Assembly (NCBI GenBank): GCA_019636915.1
Contig: JAHBWQ010000017.1
Location: 1-36,246, forward strand
Reading direction: 5' to 3'
Origin: Nitrospira sp.
Lineage (GTDB): Bacteria > Nitrospirota > Nitrospiria > Nitrospirales > Nitrospiraceae
DNA length: 36,246 bases
Positions 16,352 to 24,301 of this stretch are shown here, in pieces. Position 1 is the first letter of the stretch; each line of letters begins with the position of its first letter. The position numbers and the translations under genes were made by a program. The notes under the pieces were generated by a model that searched no databases, had not been told where the DNA came from, and saw only the letters and a list, made by a program, of their open reading frames with translations.

Positions 16352-19300
16352 TTATTCCAGATCATTCACAGGCAGGTGTCGGGATGCCACTGCACTCAGG
16401 ATGGTCTCGTAGAGCTGCTCTCCGGCGGATTCTTTCGTCAGATAGCTGCTCGCGCCTGCCTGCAACATGCTCGTGGCCACCTGGGTCGCTGTTTGCACGG
16501 ATAATCCGATGATCACGACATGAGGATGCGTTCGCTTGATGCGACGCGTCGCTTCGATCCCATCAAGTCTCGGCATGTTGGCATCCATGACGATGACGTC
16601 CGGATGCAAGGCATCCACAAGCTCATAAGCGTGTTGTCCGTCCCACGCTTCCCCCACAACCTCCATGTTGGGATGTCGTTCGAGTAGGGCTCGAATTCCC
16701 TGACGGACCATGGCATGATCATCGACTAACAAAATGCGAAGCGAGCGAGATGTCTGTGAGGCAAGAGCGGTAGATGTTCCGTCATGTCCGTCTGAAGCAG
16801 ACGATAATGAGTTGGTTTTCACCAGGGTTGACAAAGGGCACAGTAAGGTGACCGATGTGCCGTGTCCGATATGACTGTGGATATGCACCGACCCACCAAG
16901 CGTTTCCATCCGTTCCTTGATGCTGAAGAGACCGAATGAAGTGGGAATGGTAGAAGCCTGGTCCAGTTGTGAGGGGTCAAATCCGCAACCTTGGTCGGTG
17001 ACTATGATCATGAGTTGCTGATCCGGCGTCGCACGTAACGCGATTTGAGCATGGGATGAACCTGCATGTTTCATGACATTGAAGAGCAGTTCTCTCACGG
17101 ACTGAAACAGAATGGCGGCCACGTCATCTGCCAACTTCGGTAGGGAGGGTGAAACGTCAAATGCCGTTTCCACAACCAATTGATGCTCCTCCATCTGTTC
17201 GGCAAGCCATTGAAGCGCGGCGGGCAATCCGAGATGGTACAGCACGGGAGGGCTTAATTTGGCGACCAATGATCGAGTATAGGTAAGCGCTTCATCCAAG
17301 ATTCGTTCCAAGTCTCTCGCGAGGGCCAGGTCCTTGTCGGTTTTTAATGGTCGAGAGTCCTGCGCCAACTTTAGGCGTGCAGCCACGAGAAGTTGTGCCA
17401 GATAATCGTGCAACTCGCCGGCAATCCGTCGTCGTTCCTGATGTTCCGCGCGCGTCAATTGGTCTGTGAGGGCACGCAACTGTTTCTGCGAGCGACGCAA
17501 CGCCGCTGTCCGCTCTGTGACTTGTTGCTCAAGTTCCTCAGCCGATCTTTTGAGGGTTTGCTCGGCCAATTTATGATCCGTGACATCGATGATCGACCCA
17601 ATACACCCCTCCCATCTTTCCCGTTCATCGACCAGAGACAAGACAGAGCAGAGTGTCCATCGAAATTCGCCGTCGTACCTCCGTATGCGACACTCCAATC
17701 GGCGGGGCTCCACATTGCCGCCATCATCGAGCAACTCAATCACATGGCGGCGATCGTCCTCGTGCACATGATTGAGCCATCCTGAGTCCAGTCCGGTCTC
17801 TTCAGTTTGACCGGTAAATCCGTACCATTGCCGATTAAGGTAGGTGCAGACCCCGGTGGAATTTGTGATGAACATCATGACCGGCGCACCGTCGGCCATG
17901 TGTCGAAAACGGGCTTCCCGTTCACGAATGGCGTCTTCACTCTTCAGGCGATCGGTAATGTCCCGAAGTATGATCGTGCACAAACTGTGTCCGCCCACAT
18001 TCACTTTCGAGATGGATGCCTCGATCGGGATCTCATGGCCGTCAGCTCGTAAGGCCTTCACCGACCCCGGACGTCCCATTTGGCGAGCTTTAACCGTACT
18101 CTGCTGAAAAGCCATCATGTGAGAGTGGTGCCGCTGCCGAACTCGTTCTGGAACAAATTGGCTGATGGGTCTTCCAATGGCCTCTTCGGCCCGACATTGA
18201 AAGAGTTGTTCTGCTGCCTTGTTGAATAAGAGGATACGTTGATCTTGATCGGCCGTGATGATCGCATCCATGGCGGACTGCACGATACTATTCAACCGCT
18301 GTTGACTGTCCCGAAGCGCATCCTGCGCGTTGCGACGCTCGGAAATATCGACGATGACACCATGAAAGCGGCAGGAGGAGCTATCGAGTTGATTTGACGG
18401 AACTCCCCTTACATTGATCCATTGTGCATGCGTTGTCGTCACGGGCCGACATTCGACCCCGAACGATTGGCCATCCCGTTTGGCCTTCTCGATGGCCCGC
18501 ATCAACTCCCGGCGATCTTTCTGCCTGATCGCCTGTATGAACGAGCCCAGGGTCAGCTGCGAACCGGACGACAGGCCGAGTAGTTCACCAGAGACGTGGT
18601 CAATCTCAATGGCGTTCTTCGACTCCATCCATCGCCAATATCCGATTCGAGCCGCCGCCGCAGCCAGCCGCAGCCTGGTCTCCTGCTCTATCCAAGCCCG
18701 GACCAGGCTGTAGCGTTCCTGATCGATTCGATTGGCCAAACCAGCCAGGTACCAAAGGCAAACCAGAAGAATCAGCAGCACAACCGCGATCACGACTATG
18801 ATACCAAAATCGAAGGGATACCAGCTCTGTCGTTGCGCTAGGATGCACAACCATCCGGCAACCAGCGGCAGACCGATGACAACCGGCACGAGGCGCCGCA
18901 AGAGCGCACCGCCAATGTCTGGGGCCATGAACGGCCGCATGAATCCCTCGGTCGGATGGATACAAAGGAGTGCGAGACCCAAGAAAATGCACATGATGCT
19001 GGTTGAGCCGTCGATGGGGACATGGTGTGTGGACTCAAGAAGACTCGAGAGGTCATAGAGATGGCCGATACCGGGGACGGCTCCCATGAGAAGGAGGGCT
19101 CCAGCAAAATATTGTGAAGGTCGGTATCCAGAAGCCGTGCGGACGGACAGAGTCAGAATTGCAAGTCCCTGACAGATCAGAATCGCACAGGCAATCGGGA
19201 CAGAAGAGTTCAAACTCTGATCCGGAAGCGGCGCTCCGAGAGCACCCTCTGAGGCGCCAAACCTATGATAGGTCACCCAGTACCCCAGGCTACAGATGAT

Positions 19301-19624
19301 AATGAGCGCACCGCCGAGTTGAGCCGTCGTTTGACGTGAATGAGAAGGATTTCCATAAGTGTAGAGGAACAAACTCGCGCCGCCTAGGAGGAACCCTGAG
19401 GCAGTCATCGCGCTCATGGCGAGTGCTGGGGGTACGAGATCCGCGAACGTTACAGGGGAAATGCCCTGCCAGATCAATCCCATTAGGGACCACGCCATTA
19501 CGATCATGGCTGCACTCGTTGCGAACATTCGCAACGCAATCAACGATGGCAATGCTGTAGCCAGGGTGCAGTCATTTACGTCCACGCCACCAGGCGTCGA
19601 GACATGATCGGTAAAATATGTCAC
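16352..19624 (-). CDS. Eight-helix membrane sensor, PAS hybrid histidine kinase with C-terminal receiver
   Basis: 1090 residues. The first ~300 residues contain about eight membrane helices in an arrangement I cannot assign to a named sensor family (MASE-like). Three PAS/PAC regions follow (about 330-690; closing segments HGVIVDISERRNA, LCTIILRDITDR, IGSIIDVTDHK). A coiled coil leads into HisKA_3 (HQERRRIAGELHDYLAQLLV, phospho-histidine in ELHDY). HATPase_c follows (VTDQGCGFDPSQLD, then FGLFSIKERMETLGG), then a receiver (LLVDDHAMVRQGIRALLE, acceptor DVIVMDANMPRLDG, lysine SYLTKES). Like the hybrid at 8685 it has no DNA-binding domain. The start is a GTG with only a weak purine tract upstream. 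It probably passes phosphate to a NarL-type regulator such as those at 27.4 or 28.3 kb. Confidence 0.92.
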   Translation of the reverse strand: MTYFTDHVSTPGGVDVNDCTLATALPSLIALRMFATSAAMIVMAWSLMGLIWQGISPVTFADLVPPALAMSAMTASGFLLGGASLFLYTYGNPSHSRQTTAQLGGALIIICSLGYWVTYHRFGASEGALGAPLPDQSLNSSVPIACAILICQGLAILTLSVRTASGYRPSQYFAGALLLMGAVPGIGHLYDLSSLLESTHHVPIDGSTSIMCIFLGLALLCIHPTEGFMRPFMAPDIGGALLRRLVPVVIGLPLVAGWLCILAQRQSWYPFDFGIIVVIAVVLLILLVCLWYLAGLANRIDQERYSLVRAWIEQETRLRLAAAAARIGYWRWMESKNAIEIDHVSGELLGLSSGSQLTLGSFIQAIRQKDRRELMRAIEKAKRDGQSFGVECRPVTTTHAQWINVRGVPSNQLDSSSCRFHGVIVDISERRNAQDALRDSQQRLNSIVQSAMDAIITADQDQRILLFNKAAEQLFQCRAEEAIGRPISQFVPERVRQRHHSHMMAFQQSTVKARQMGRPGSVKALRADGHEIPIEASISKVNVGGHSLCTIILRDITDRLKSEDAIREREARFRHMADGAPVMMFITNSTGVCTYLNRQWYGFTGQTEETGLDSGWLNHVHEDDRRHVIELLDDGGNVEPRRLECRIRRYDGEFRWTLCSVLSLVDERERWEGCIGSIIDVTDHKLAEQTLKRSAEELEQQVTERTAALRRSQKQLRALTDQLTRAEHQERRRIAGELHDYLAQLLVAARLKLAQDSRPLKTDKDLALARDLERILDEALTYTRSLVAKLSPPVLYHLGLPAALQWLAEQMEEHQLVVETAFDVSPSLPKLADDVAAILFQSVRELLFNVMKHAGSSHAQIALRATPDQQLMIIVTDQGCGFDPSQLDQASTIPTSFGLFSIKERMETLGGSVHIHSHIGHGTSVTLLCPLSTLVKTNSLSSASDGHDGTSTALASQTSRSLRILLVDDHAMVRQGIRALLERHPNMEVVGEAWDGQHAYELVDALHPDVIVMDANMPRLDGIEATRRIKRTHPHVVIIGLSVQTATQVATSMLQAGASSYLTKESAGEQLYETILSAVASRHLPVNDLE

Positions 19625-20090
19625 GCTTCACAGTATAGGAGGTCGGTGCCAGAGGTTTAACTGGTAATAGCCCTGGGTTATAGGGAGGGACGGAGGTCTG
19701 TCCAAGCCACAGCAGACTGAGCCCGCATTCCGCAGTAGGCAGTTGAGTTCATGAATCTGTTCAAGAACGCCCCTGAAATTCAATTCCAAACTGTGCAGCA
19801 GTTGGACTTGGTGAAAATCGAGATGCTGATTGTGCCGGATCTCATGATCAAGATCGCGGGTTTCCAATCTATCGGCTATTACAACTACGGCATCAGGGCG
19901 GAGCACTCATCAAGAACAGGGTTTCTCTAGGTGTAGATCTAGAGGGAGTGCTAGCGTCTTCTCTCTTATTCTCCGCAGTACAGTATCGCCTGAAAAATCG
20001 AGGCCTCTTCTGCTGGACGTGAACATGATGAAGTAGGTGATGTAAGAAGCTTAACCAAATTCAGCTGATCAAGAGGTGGGGGGGTAAGCC
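19625..20090. other. Intergenic region between kinase and zinc-ribbon genes
   Basis: About 470 bases carrying divergent promoters. It holds a CTAG-rich patch near 19925-19955 (CTCTAGG, ATCTAGAG, GCTAGC). A minus-strand frame at 19628-19906 is not supported by a ribosome binding site or motif. Confidence 0.5.
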
Positions 20091-20435
20091 ATGCGCGTGA
20101 AACACAGGGTCCGTAAGACCGCGACAACAGGAACGTCCCCGCATCATGATGAACTCCAGGCAGCTCGGTTCCTCATGGTGCTGCGCAGATCACGAAATTG
20201 TAGACGCTGCGGAGGATTGCTTGTCGCGGAGCGTATTGATGGTGCGATCGATATGCTCTTCGAAGAGCAGGTCTCGGCCCTACGCTGTATCCAATGCGGA
20301 GATATTCTCGATCGTGTGATTCTTCTCAACCGTGTGGATCCCACCGTTGTCGGGGATACTGAGTCAGAGGGCGTGCCCTGGACGGATGATCCCGTAGCAG
20401 CGTCTCCAGGCCTTCATGCAGTTGAAAGCGCCTAA
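20091..20435 (+). CDS. Small zinc-ribbon protein
   Basis: 114 residues with two CxxC pairs, RNCRRCGGLLVAE and ALRCIQCGDILDR, separated by about 30 residues. This forms a four-cysteine zinc ribbon. A basic N-terminus (MRVKHRVRKTATTG) would suit nucleic-acid contact. The C-terminal 30 residues are acidic and probably flexible. A purine-rich stretch (AAGAGGTGGGGGGGTAAG) precedes the ATG. The gene stands alone. Function unknown; a transcription-associated role is only a guess. Confidence 0.7.
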   Translation: MRVKHRVRKTATTGTSPHHDELQAARFLMVLRRSRNCRRCGGLLVAERIDGAIDMLFEEQVSALRCIQCGDILDRVILLNRVDPTVVGDTESEGVPWTDDPVAASPGLHAVESA

Positions 20436-20831
20436 GAGAGACGGTGCGTCTGAAGAGCGGTCACCCCGGCACAGGGGCTGGGGTATATCCGACCACCATT
20501 TTTCATCGGCGTCGACGGGTTATCCAGTACACGACCCGGGCAATGACCTCCGGTTGATACATAAATGGGTAACACCAGGCAGAGGTGCAATGGCATTTTG
20601 GTCCGCATCCAGCTGAAGTGGGGGGATTCATCACGATATATCCGAGGTATGGCATCTCTGTAGCTCGATGATAGCTTTCAGGCGATCGCTGTGGATGAGC
20701 GAAACAAGGATTGAATTATTCTTGGTTATGCAGTGGGAACATCATCATGATGTGGCTGTCTCCGCGGGAAAGCTTTCTCAGTTCCTATCACTTCCATTAG
20801 ATCTGTAGAGGGGACCGCAGGTTGAGATGTC
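20436..20831. other. Intergenic region, convergent genes
   Basis: About 400 bases between two convergent small genes. No convincing coding frame, hairpin or repeat was found. Confidence 0.5.
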
Positions 20832-21107
20832 CTATTCCTGTGGCGATTCTTCTTGCTCACATGCTCTCCGCTCCGGTATCGATGCAGGGGGTAGGGTATC
20901 GCCTTCTGAAGAGGATGAAAGCGCATAGATTCTCCCATGCTGTCTTAATATGATAGTCCCATCCTTGATAAGTTCGTTGACTGCCCCAAAAACCTGGTTC
21001 CAGGTGTAGGGGGTACAAGCGAGAATCAGATCATCCATCCTCAAACCGGGATGGGTCTGAGCTGCGCAGGTAACCAATCGTTTAACCTCTTCTCTTATCA
21101 GGCTCAT
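20832..21107 (-). CDS. Small winged-helix-like hypothetical protein
   Basis: 91 residues. The order helix (MSLIREEVKRLVTCAAQ), helix (LRMDDLILACTPYTWNQVFGA), recognition-like helix (VNELIKDGT) and a beta hairpin (IILRQHGRIYALS) resembles a winged helix. The last 25 residues are acidic and disordered. AGGAG stands 7 bases before the ATG. No named family was recognised. If it binds DNA it may regulate its neighbours, but nothing here shows a target. Confidence 0.6.
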   Translation of the reverse strand: MSLIREEVKRLVTCAAQTHPGLRMDDLILACTPYTWNQVFGAVNELIKDGTIILRQHGRIYALSSSSEGDTLPPASIPERRACEQEESPQE

Positions 21108-21503
21108 CGTTCGCTCCTAACCATAGGCGCTTTTGCAAGACAGTTCAACGTAATGTTAGACATTTGATGCGGCGTGTTGTACTGGCAAAAGCCCTATCCG
21201 TGCATGATCTTGCCCATGTAACGCTCGACGAGACCGAGGGCTTCCGATGGAATCACCTGCTTCGCGTATTCCACAGTAGGGATGATGTGAGGGTAATGAT
21301 CAGGAATAATCCGATGGGCGTGGAAAATAGCAGCAGCTCTTGGGGATACAAGCCTATCCGCACTTAGCCAGAACACGAACGACATGATCCCTCTCTCTTT
21401 CGACCCAATACCCATGGCGCGTCCAACCGACTATCGAGGCTGTTCCAAGTAGGTCGACTTCTTATGTTGATCGAGCCAGGGTGTAGCTTCGAGGAACCCT
21501 TGC
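21108..21503. other. Intergenic region with weak overlapping frames
   Basis: About 400 bases. Opposed frames exist at 21164-21367 (plus) and 21194-21415 (minus). The minus frame from an internal ATG (MSFVFWLSADRLVSPRAAA) has a purine-rich leader (AGAGAGGG) and could be a small protein, but no family was recognised and the frames compete. Confidence 0.4.
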
Positions 21504-22193
21504 TTATGTCTCTACCACATGAGATTCCTGAGGACGATCTCCGTCTTCTCTCCTGGCTTTTCTCTTCACCGTACTTTCTGCTGTCCGGCGATCATCGGCG
21601 GGATGAACGTTTCGTCCCGCCCTCTGTACCGCCTCTTTCAGCCATGCACGGAGTGCGGCTTTTCCCACCTCCACTAAATCTTGTTTCGCTTGTCCTAGCC
21701 CTTCGGCAATCACCGGGCCAAGATAGGTAAAAATCGAGGAAGTTGTGGGAGAGTGGGAGGATGCAGTTCTGGAGGACCCGTCATTCGATGCGTGAGGATA
21801 GAAAGAATAGACGCCTTCCTTCGTTGTGGATGCCGATCCCGAAGGCGACATGACACTCGTTCCTTGAGCGTTGGGCGAGTCATATGGGATCACACCTCGT
21901 CCTTCTTCTCTGAATACGCGTCCAAGGGCCACGCCGATCATGATCGCCCCGCTTACCATCACCCATGGATGATGGGAGACTAAGCGAGATGGATCCGTGA
22001 CCTCCTTGAACGAGTCTATCGTGTCGTCGATCACCGACTGTGTGCGGATCGCGAAATTCTCCGCCATCATCTTGGCTTCATCCACGCTCGATGTGAAGCA
22101 CTGCTCGAGTTTCTCCAGCTTGTTTGCAATCTCGGCGCGTGTCTCCACGATGCCCTTCATGTCCTCGGCGATGCGATCCATTCCTTTAGCCAT
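21504..22193 (-). CDS. Membrane-anchored protein of the YqjD/YqjE-like cluster
   Basis: 229 residues. An N-terminal helical region (MAKGMDRIAEDMKGIVETRA, EIANKLEKLEQ) leads to SHHPWVMVSGAIMIGVALGR, a membrane segment of the YqjD/DUF883 type. A low-complexity linker rich in S and T follows, and then a second amphipathic region (YLGPVIAEGLGQAKQDLVEV) ends in a very basic tail (VKRKARREDG). AAGGAGGA lies 6-7 bases before the ATG at 22193; a longer frame reaching 22328 has no such site. It overlaps the upstream holin-like gene by 37 bases and is the third gene of a minus-strand operon. Membrane-associated, function unknown. Confidence 0.75.
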   Translation of the reverse strand: MAKGMDRIAEDMKGIVETRAEIANKLEKLEQCFTSSVDEAKMMAENFAIRTQSVIDDTIDSFKEVTDPSRLVSHHPWVMVSGAIMIGVALGRVFREEGRGVIPYDSPNAQGTSVMSPSGSASTTKEGVYSFYPHASNDGSSRTASSHSPTTSSIFTYLGPVIAEGLGQAKQDLVEVGKAALRAWLKEAVQRAGRNVHPADDRRTAESTVKRKARREDGDRPQESHVVET

Positions 22194-22612
22194 CGAACAT
22201 CCTCCTTCACGATGTGCAACGTGCGGATGGGAAGAATTTGAAACCGTTGCATGTGTCGCCTGAGATAGAGCCCTACACATCCGGCCACGATCATGAGAAC
22301 CAAAGCAGTGACTCCACAGCTCATCCACATCGAAAATCCCGCCATCTCATGCAGCGCTGCCACTGCCGTCAAGAGCAGAAATACCAAACAAAGCGTGGCG
22401 AGAATGCTAAGGCTGGTCGCGAGGGCAACCATCGTCACCACGCGATCAGCCTCCATGTTTAGTTCATGGATCGCTAGATCGACCTGCTGCCAGACAAGCT
22501 TCTTGAGGTCATTGACGATCCCGTGAAGCAACCGAAATACCCTGGACGGACCGTGAGAGTCGGGCTGTCGTGGCTCGCCGTCATGGCCTTGTATGTTCTG
22601 TGTGGAATCCAT
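22157..22612 (-). CDS. YqjE-like (holin superfamily III-like) membrane protein
   Basis: 151 residues. A cytosolic amphipathic region (VWQQVDLAIHELNMEADRVV) is followed by two membrane helices (about 60-85 and 93-117) and a short basic tail (LYLRRHMQRFQ). This is the layout of YqjE / actinobacterial holin-X family proteins, which accompany YqjD-type proteins. It lies 14 bases after the YqjD-like gene and overlaps the next gene by 37 bases. In E. coli the yqjCDE-K cluster encodes inner-membrane proteins linked to stationary phase. Holin activity is not implied. Confidence 0.72.
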   Translation of the reverse strand: MDSTQNIQGHDGEPRQPDSHGPSRVFRLLHGIVNDLKKLVWQQVDLAIHELNMEADRVVTMVALATSLSILATLCLVFLLLTAVAALHEMAGFSMWMSCGVTALVLMIVAGCVGLYLRRHMQRFQILPIRTLHIVKEDVRWLKEWIASPRT

Positions 22613-22626
22613 GATCGTAATTAATC

Positions 22627-22977
22627 CTATCGAGTCCGTCCACGGGCCAGCAGAAAACCAATGCCAGCACCAATGAGAATCGCATGAATGGGGTAACGTT
22701 TAATGAGGATCGTCACGTCCTCGACGACTTCCTGAACGCTGGATGACTCCAGATACTGAGCCGAGGATCGAACCTTTTCTGAAACGGCATTGACGACTTC
22801 CCCGACTTCTTTGCCTGTCTCCCGCAATTTCCCTTGGATCGTCTCTGACGCCTCTGCGATTGTGTTTACGACTGTTTCCGTAGTCTCCCGCGCTGTATCG
22901 CCGGCTTTGTTTATGAGTGCCTCACCCTTGCGGGTCAGTTGTTCTCCGGTCTTTTCGAGAGATTCCGTTCGCTGCAT
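22627..22977 (-). CDS. YqjD/DUF883-like membrane-anchored protein
   Basis: 116 residues. A long threonine/glutamate-rich amphipathic helix (GEALINKAGDTARETTETVV, then SETIQGKLRETGKEVGEVVN) ends in a single C-terminal membrane anchor (RYPIHAILIGAGIGFLLARG) followed by RTR. This is the YqjD/ElaB layout, whose E. coli members bind ribosomes at the inner membrane in stationary phase. GGAGG lies 7-8 bases before the ATG. It is the first gene of a three-gene minus-strand operon whose promoter region contains a CTAG motif. Confidence 0.8.
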   Translation of the reverse strand: MQRTESLEKTGEQLTRKGEALINKAGDTARETTETVVNTIAEASETIQGKLRETGKEVGEVVNAVSEKVRSSAQYLESSSVQEVVEDVTILIKRYPIHAILIGAGIGFLLARGRTR

Positions 22978-23101
22978 TGTGCACCTCCGTTAAAGTTGAC
23001 TGAAATTGACCATTGCGCATACCGCTTCAGACCGCGCATGAAAGGAACGACGATCATCGTCTAGCCACACTAGCGGTTTTCTGAATTTCGACTACCCGAA
23101 A

Positions 23102-23112
23102 AATCCCTAGTT
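23102..23112 (-). promoter_or_regulatory. CTAG motif copy d (AACTAGGGATT), before YqjD-like operon
   Basis: Minus-strand AACTAGGGATT, extended to GAGAACTAGGG as in copy e. It lies about 125 bases upstream of the YqjD-like start and points toward it. Confidence 0.4.
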
Positions 23113-23239
23113 CTCCCGTCATGAGTCACCCCTGTGCCGGGGGCCGCACATCCTGTGAGTGGACGACGGGCCACTTGTTTTAGGCGATCCCTGATCGTGT
23201 TCTATGGAGTGAGTGGTGGCAGGGGGACGTCGGGTTGAG

Positions 23240-23250
23240 AACTAGGGGTT
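23240..23250 (+). promoter_or_regulatory. CTAG motif copy e (AACTAGGGGTT), before LEA-like gene
   Basis: Plus-strand AACTAGGGGTT, extended to GAGAACTAGGG as in copy d. It lies about 98 bases before the LEA-like gene start and points toward it. Confidence 0.4.
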
Positions 23251-23348
23251 CCGCCAGGACCTGTAAAGCATGAATTTGGAATAGGCTTGTGCTATGGGCG
23301 CTGCCGGCATTTCAATCTAATCACCTAACTCATTACTGGGAGGACATC

Positions 23349-23633
23349 ATGTTGAGAGGCTTACAGTTTGGCGCATTTTTATTGGGCGTGGCAGTCGTGT
23401 TGGGGCTGTCAACCGCAAGTGGAGCTGGGGAAATTAAGGCACAAATGGAAAAGTCGAAAGGTGATATGAAGGGAGCCGTGGAGGAGACGAAGGGGGAAAT
23501 GAAGGCGCTGAAGGAAGAAGCCAAGGGCAATGACGTGAAGGCGGAGATGGAGAGAGCCAAAGGCAATGTGAAAGGTGCGGTCGAACGTGGCAAAGGCAAA
23601 GCAAAAGAGTTGTCGGAAAAGATGAAGGACTGA
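23349..23633 (+). CDS. Exported LEA-like / CsbD-like repeat protein
   Basis: 94 residues. A signal peptide (MLRGLQFGAFLLGVAVVLG, ending near ASGAG) is followed by about 65 residues of charged repeats: KAQMEKSKGDMKGAVEETKG, EMKALKEEAKGNDVKAEMER, AKGNVKGAVERGKGKAKEL. The repeated KG and 11-residue-like spacing of K, E, A and G resembles late-embryogenesis-abundant and CsbD proteins, which stay disordered or helical and protect other molecules in drying or osmotic stress. GGGAGG stands 5-6 bases before the ATG at 23349. It is exported, so it probably acts in the periplasm. First gene of a plus-strand pair with the DUF3015 lipoprotein. Confidence 0.75.
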   Translation: MLRGLQFGAFLLGVAVVLGLSTASGAGEIKAQMEKSKGDMKGAVEETKGEMKALKEEAKGNDVKAEMERAKGNVKGAVERGKGKAKELSEKMKD

Positions 23634-23684
23634 TTTCTGTCCTGACGTCGCTCGTCGCGACATCTCATCATGAGAGGAAAACCG

Positions 23685-24170
23685 ATGGATAAATTTCCCA
23701 CGCATAGCCTTCGCCTAGCAAACATGATGTTTTGTCTTCTCGTCGTCCTCTCCGCGTGTGATGCCACCGTCGAAATTGTGAAAGCTCCGTTCGACGCCAC
23801 CACAGCGGTCTCCAACGGGACGACGAAGGCCTCCTCCGAGTTCACAGAGCCGACTAAAGAGTTTAGTTCCAGCACCACGCCTGGATCGCGGGTGGGAAGT
23901 GATGATTTAATACGAGCGAAACAGCGGGTGCATACGTTCGCGGCCTCTAACTTCGGCAACTTGCAGCATGAAATTGCTCAAGGTCGTGGTGAATATCTCA
24001 CGTCATTGGCGACTCTGGCAGAGATACCTCCAAGGAGTCAGCCGGAATTGTTTCATCATCTGCAGGCACGCTATACCACTCTGTACACTGCCGATCAGTC
24101 GCCGGCGGACGTCACGTACCGGCTTGTAAACGATGTGTGGGTAATACCTCTTGGTATGCACGGTGAGTAG
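23685..24170 (+). CDS. DUF3015-like lipoprotein
   Basis: 161 residues from the ATG at 23685, chosen because GAGG precedes it at good distance while the in-frame ATG at 23670 lacks a ribosome binding site. The N-terminus is a lipoprotein signal (NMMFCLLVVLSAC, lipobox LSAC), followed by a threonine/serine-rich linker (DATTAVSNGTTKASSEFTEP). The C-terminal region (ASNFGNLQHEIAQGRGEYLT, LATLAEIPPRSQPEL) matches the DUF3015 pattern. Its function is unknown. It lies 51 bases after the LEA-like gene and is likely co-transcribed. Confidence 0.72.
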   Translation: MDKFPTHSLRLANMMFCLLVVLSACDATVEIVKAPFDATTAVSNGTTKASSEFTEPTKEFSSSTTPGSRVGSDDLIRAKQRVHTFAASNFGNLQHEIAQGRGEYLTSLATLAEIPPRSQPELFHHLQARYTTLYTADQSPADVTYRLVNDVWVIPLGMHGE

Positions 24171-24301
24171 CATTTTAGACTATCGAACGTGAGAGCCCTG
24201 TTGAGGAAGATCGGTGCGAGAAAATCTGATGGGCATTGTGGTCTCACCAGGCGGTGAGACCCTCGCTCCTCGCGTGCATCTGTATACGGAAGGATCTGCT
24301 T

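Larger units (their letters stand above)
22978..23348. other. Divergent promoter region with paired CTAG motifs
   Basis: About 370 bases between the minus-strand YqjD-like operon and the plus-strand LEA-like gene. Two motif copies point outward toward each operon (23102-23112 minus, 23240-23250 plus). They form an 11-bp perfect inverted repeat, CCCTAGTTCTC with GAGAACTAGGG, about 125 bases apart. Confidence 0.7.

Noticed and set aside
19628..19906. 92-codon minus-strand frame just upstream of the third kinase
   Set aside because: No ribosome binding site, no motif, and it occupies the region where the kinase promoter should be.
22157..22612. Phage holin / lysis gene
   Set aside because: The gene is in a YqjD/YqjE-type cluster with no phage genes nearby; the family name is historical.
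23333..23959. Long minus-strand frame across the LEA-like and DUF3015 genes
   Set aside because: Low-complexity mirror of the repeat-rich plus-strand genes, which have signal peptides and ribosome binding sites.
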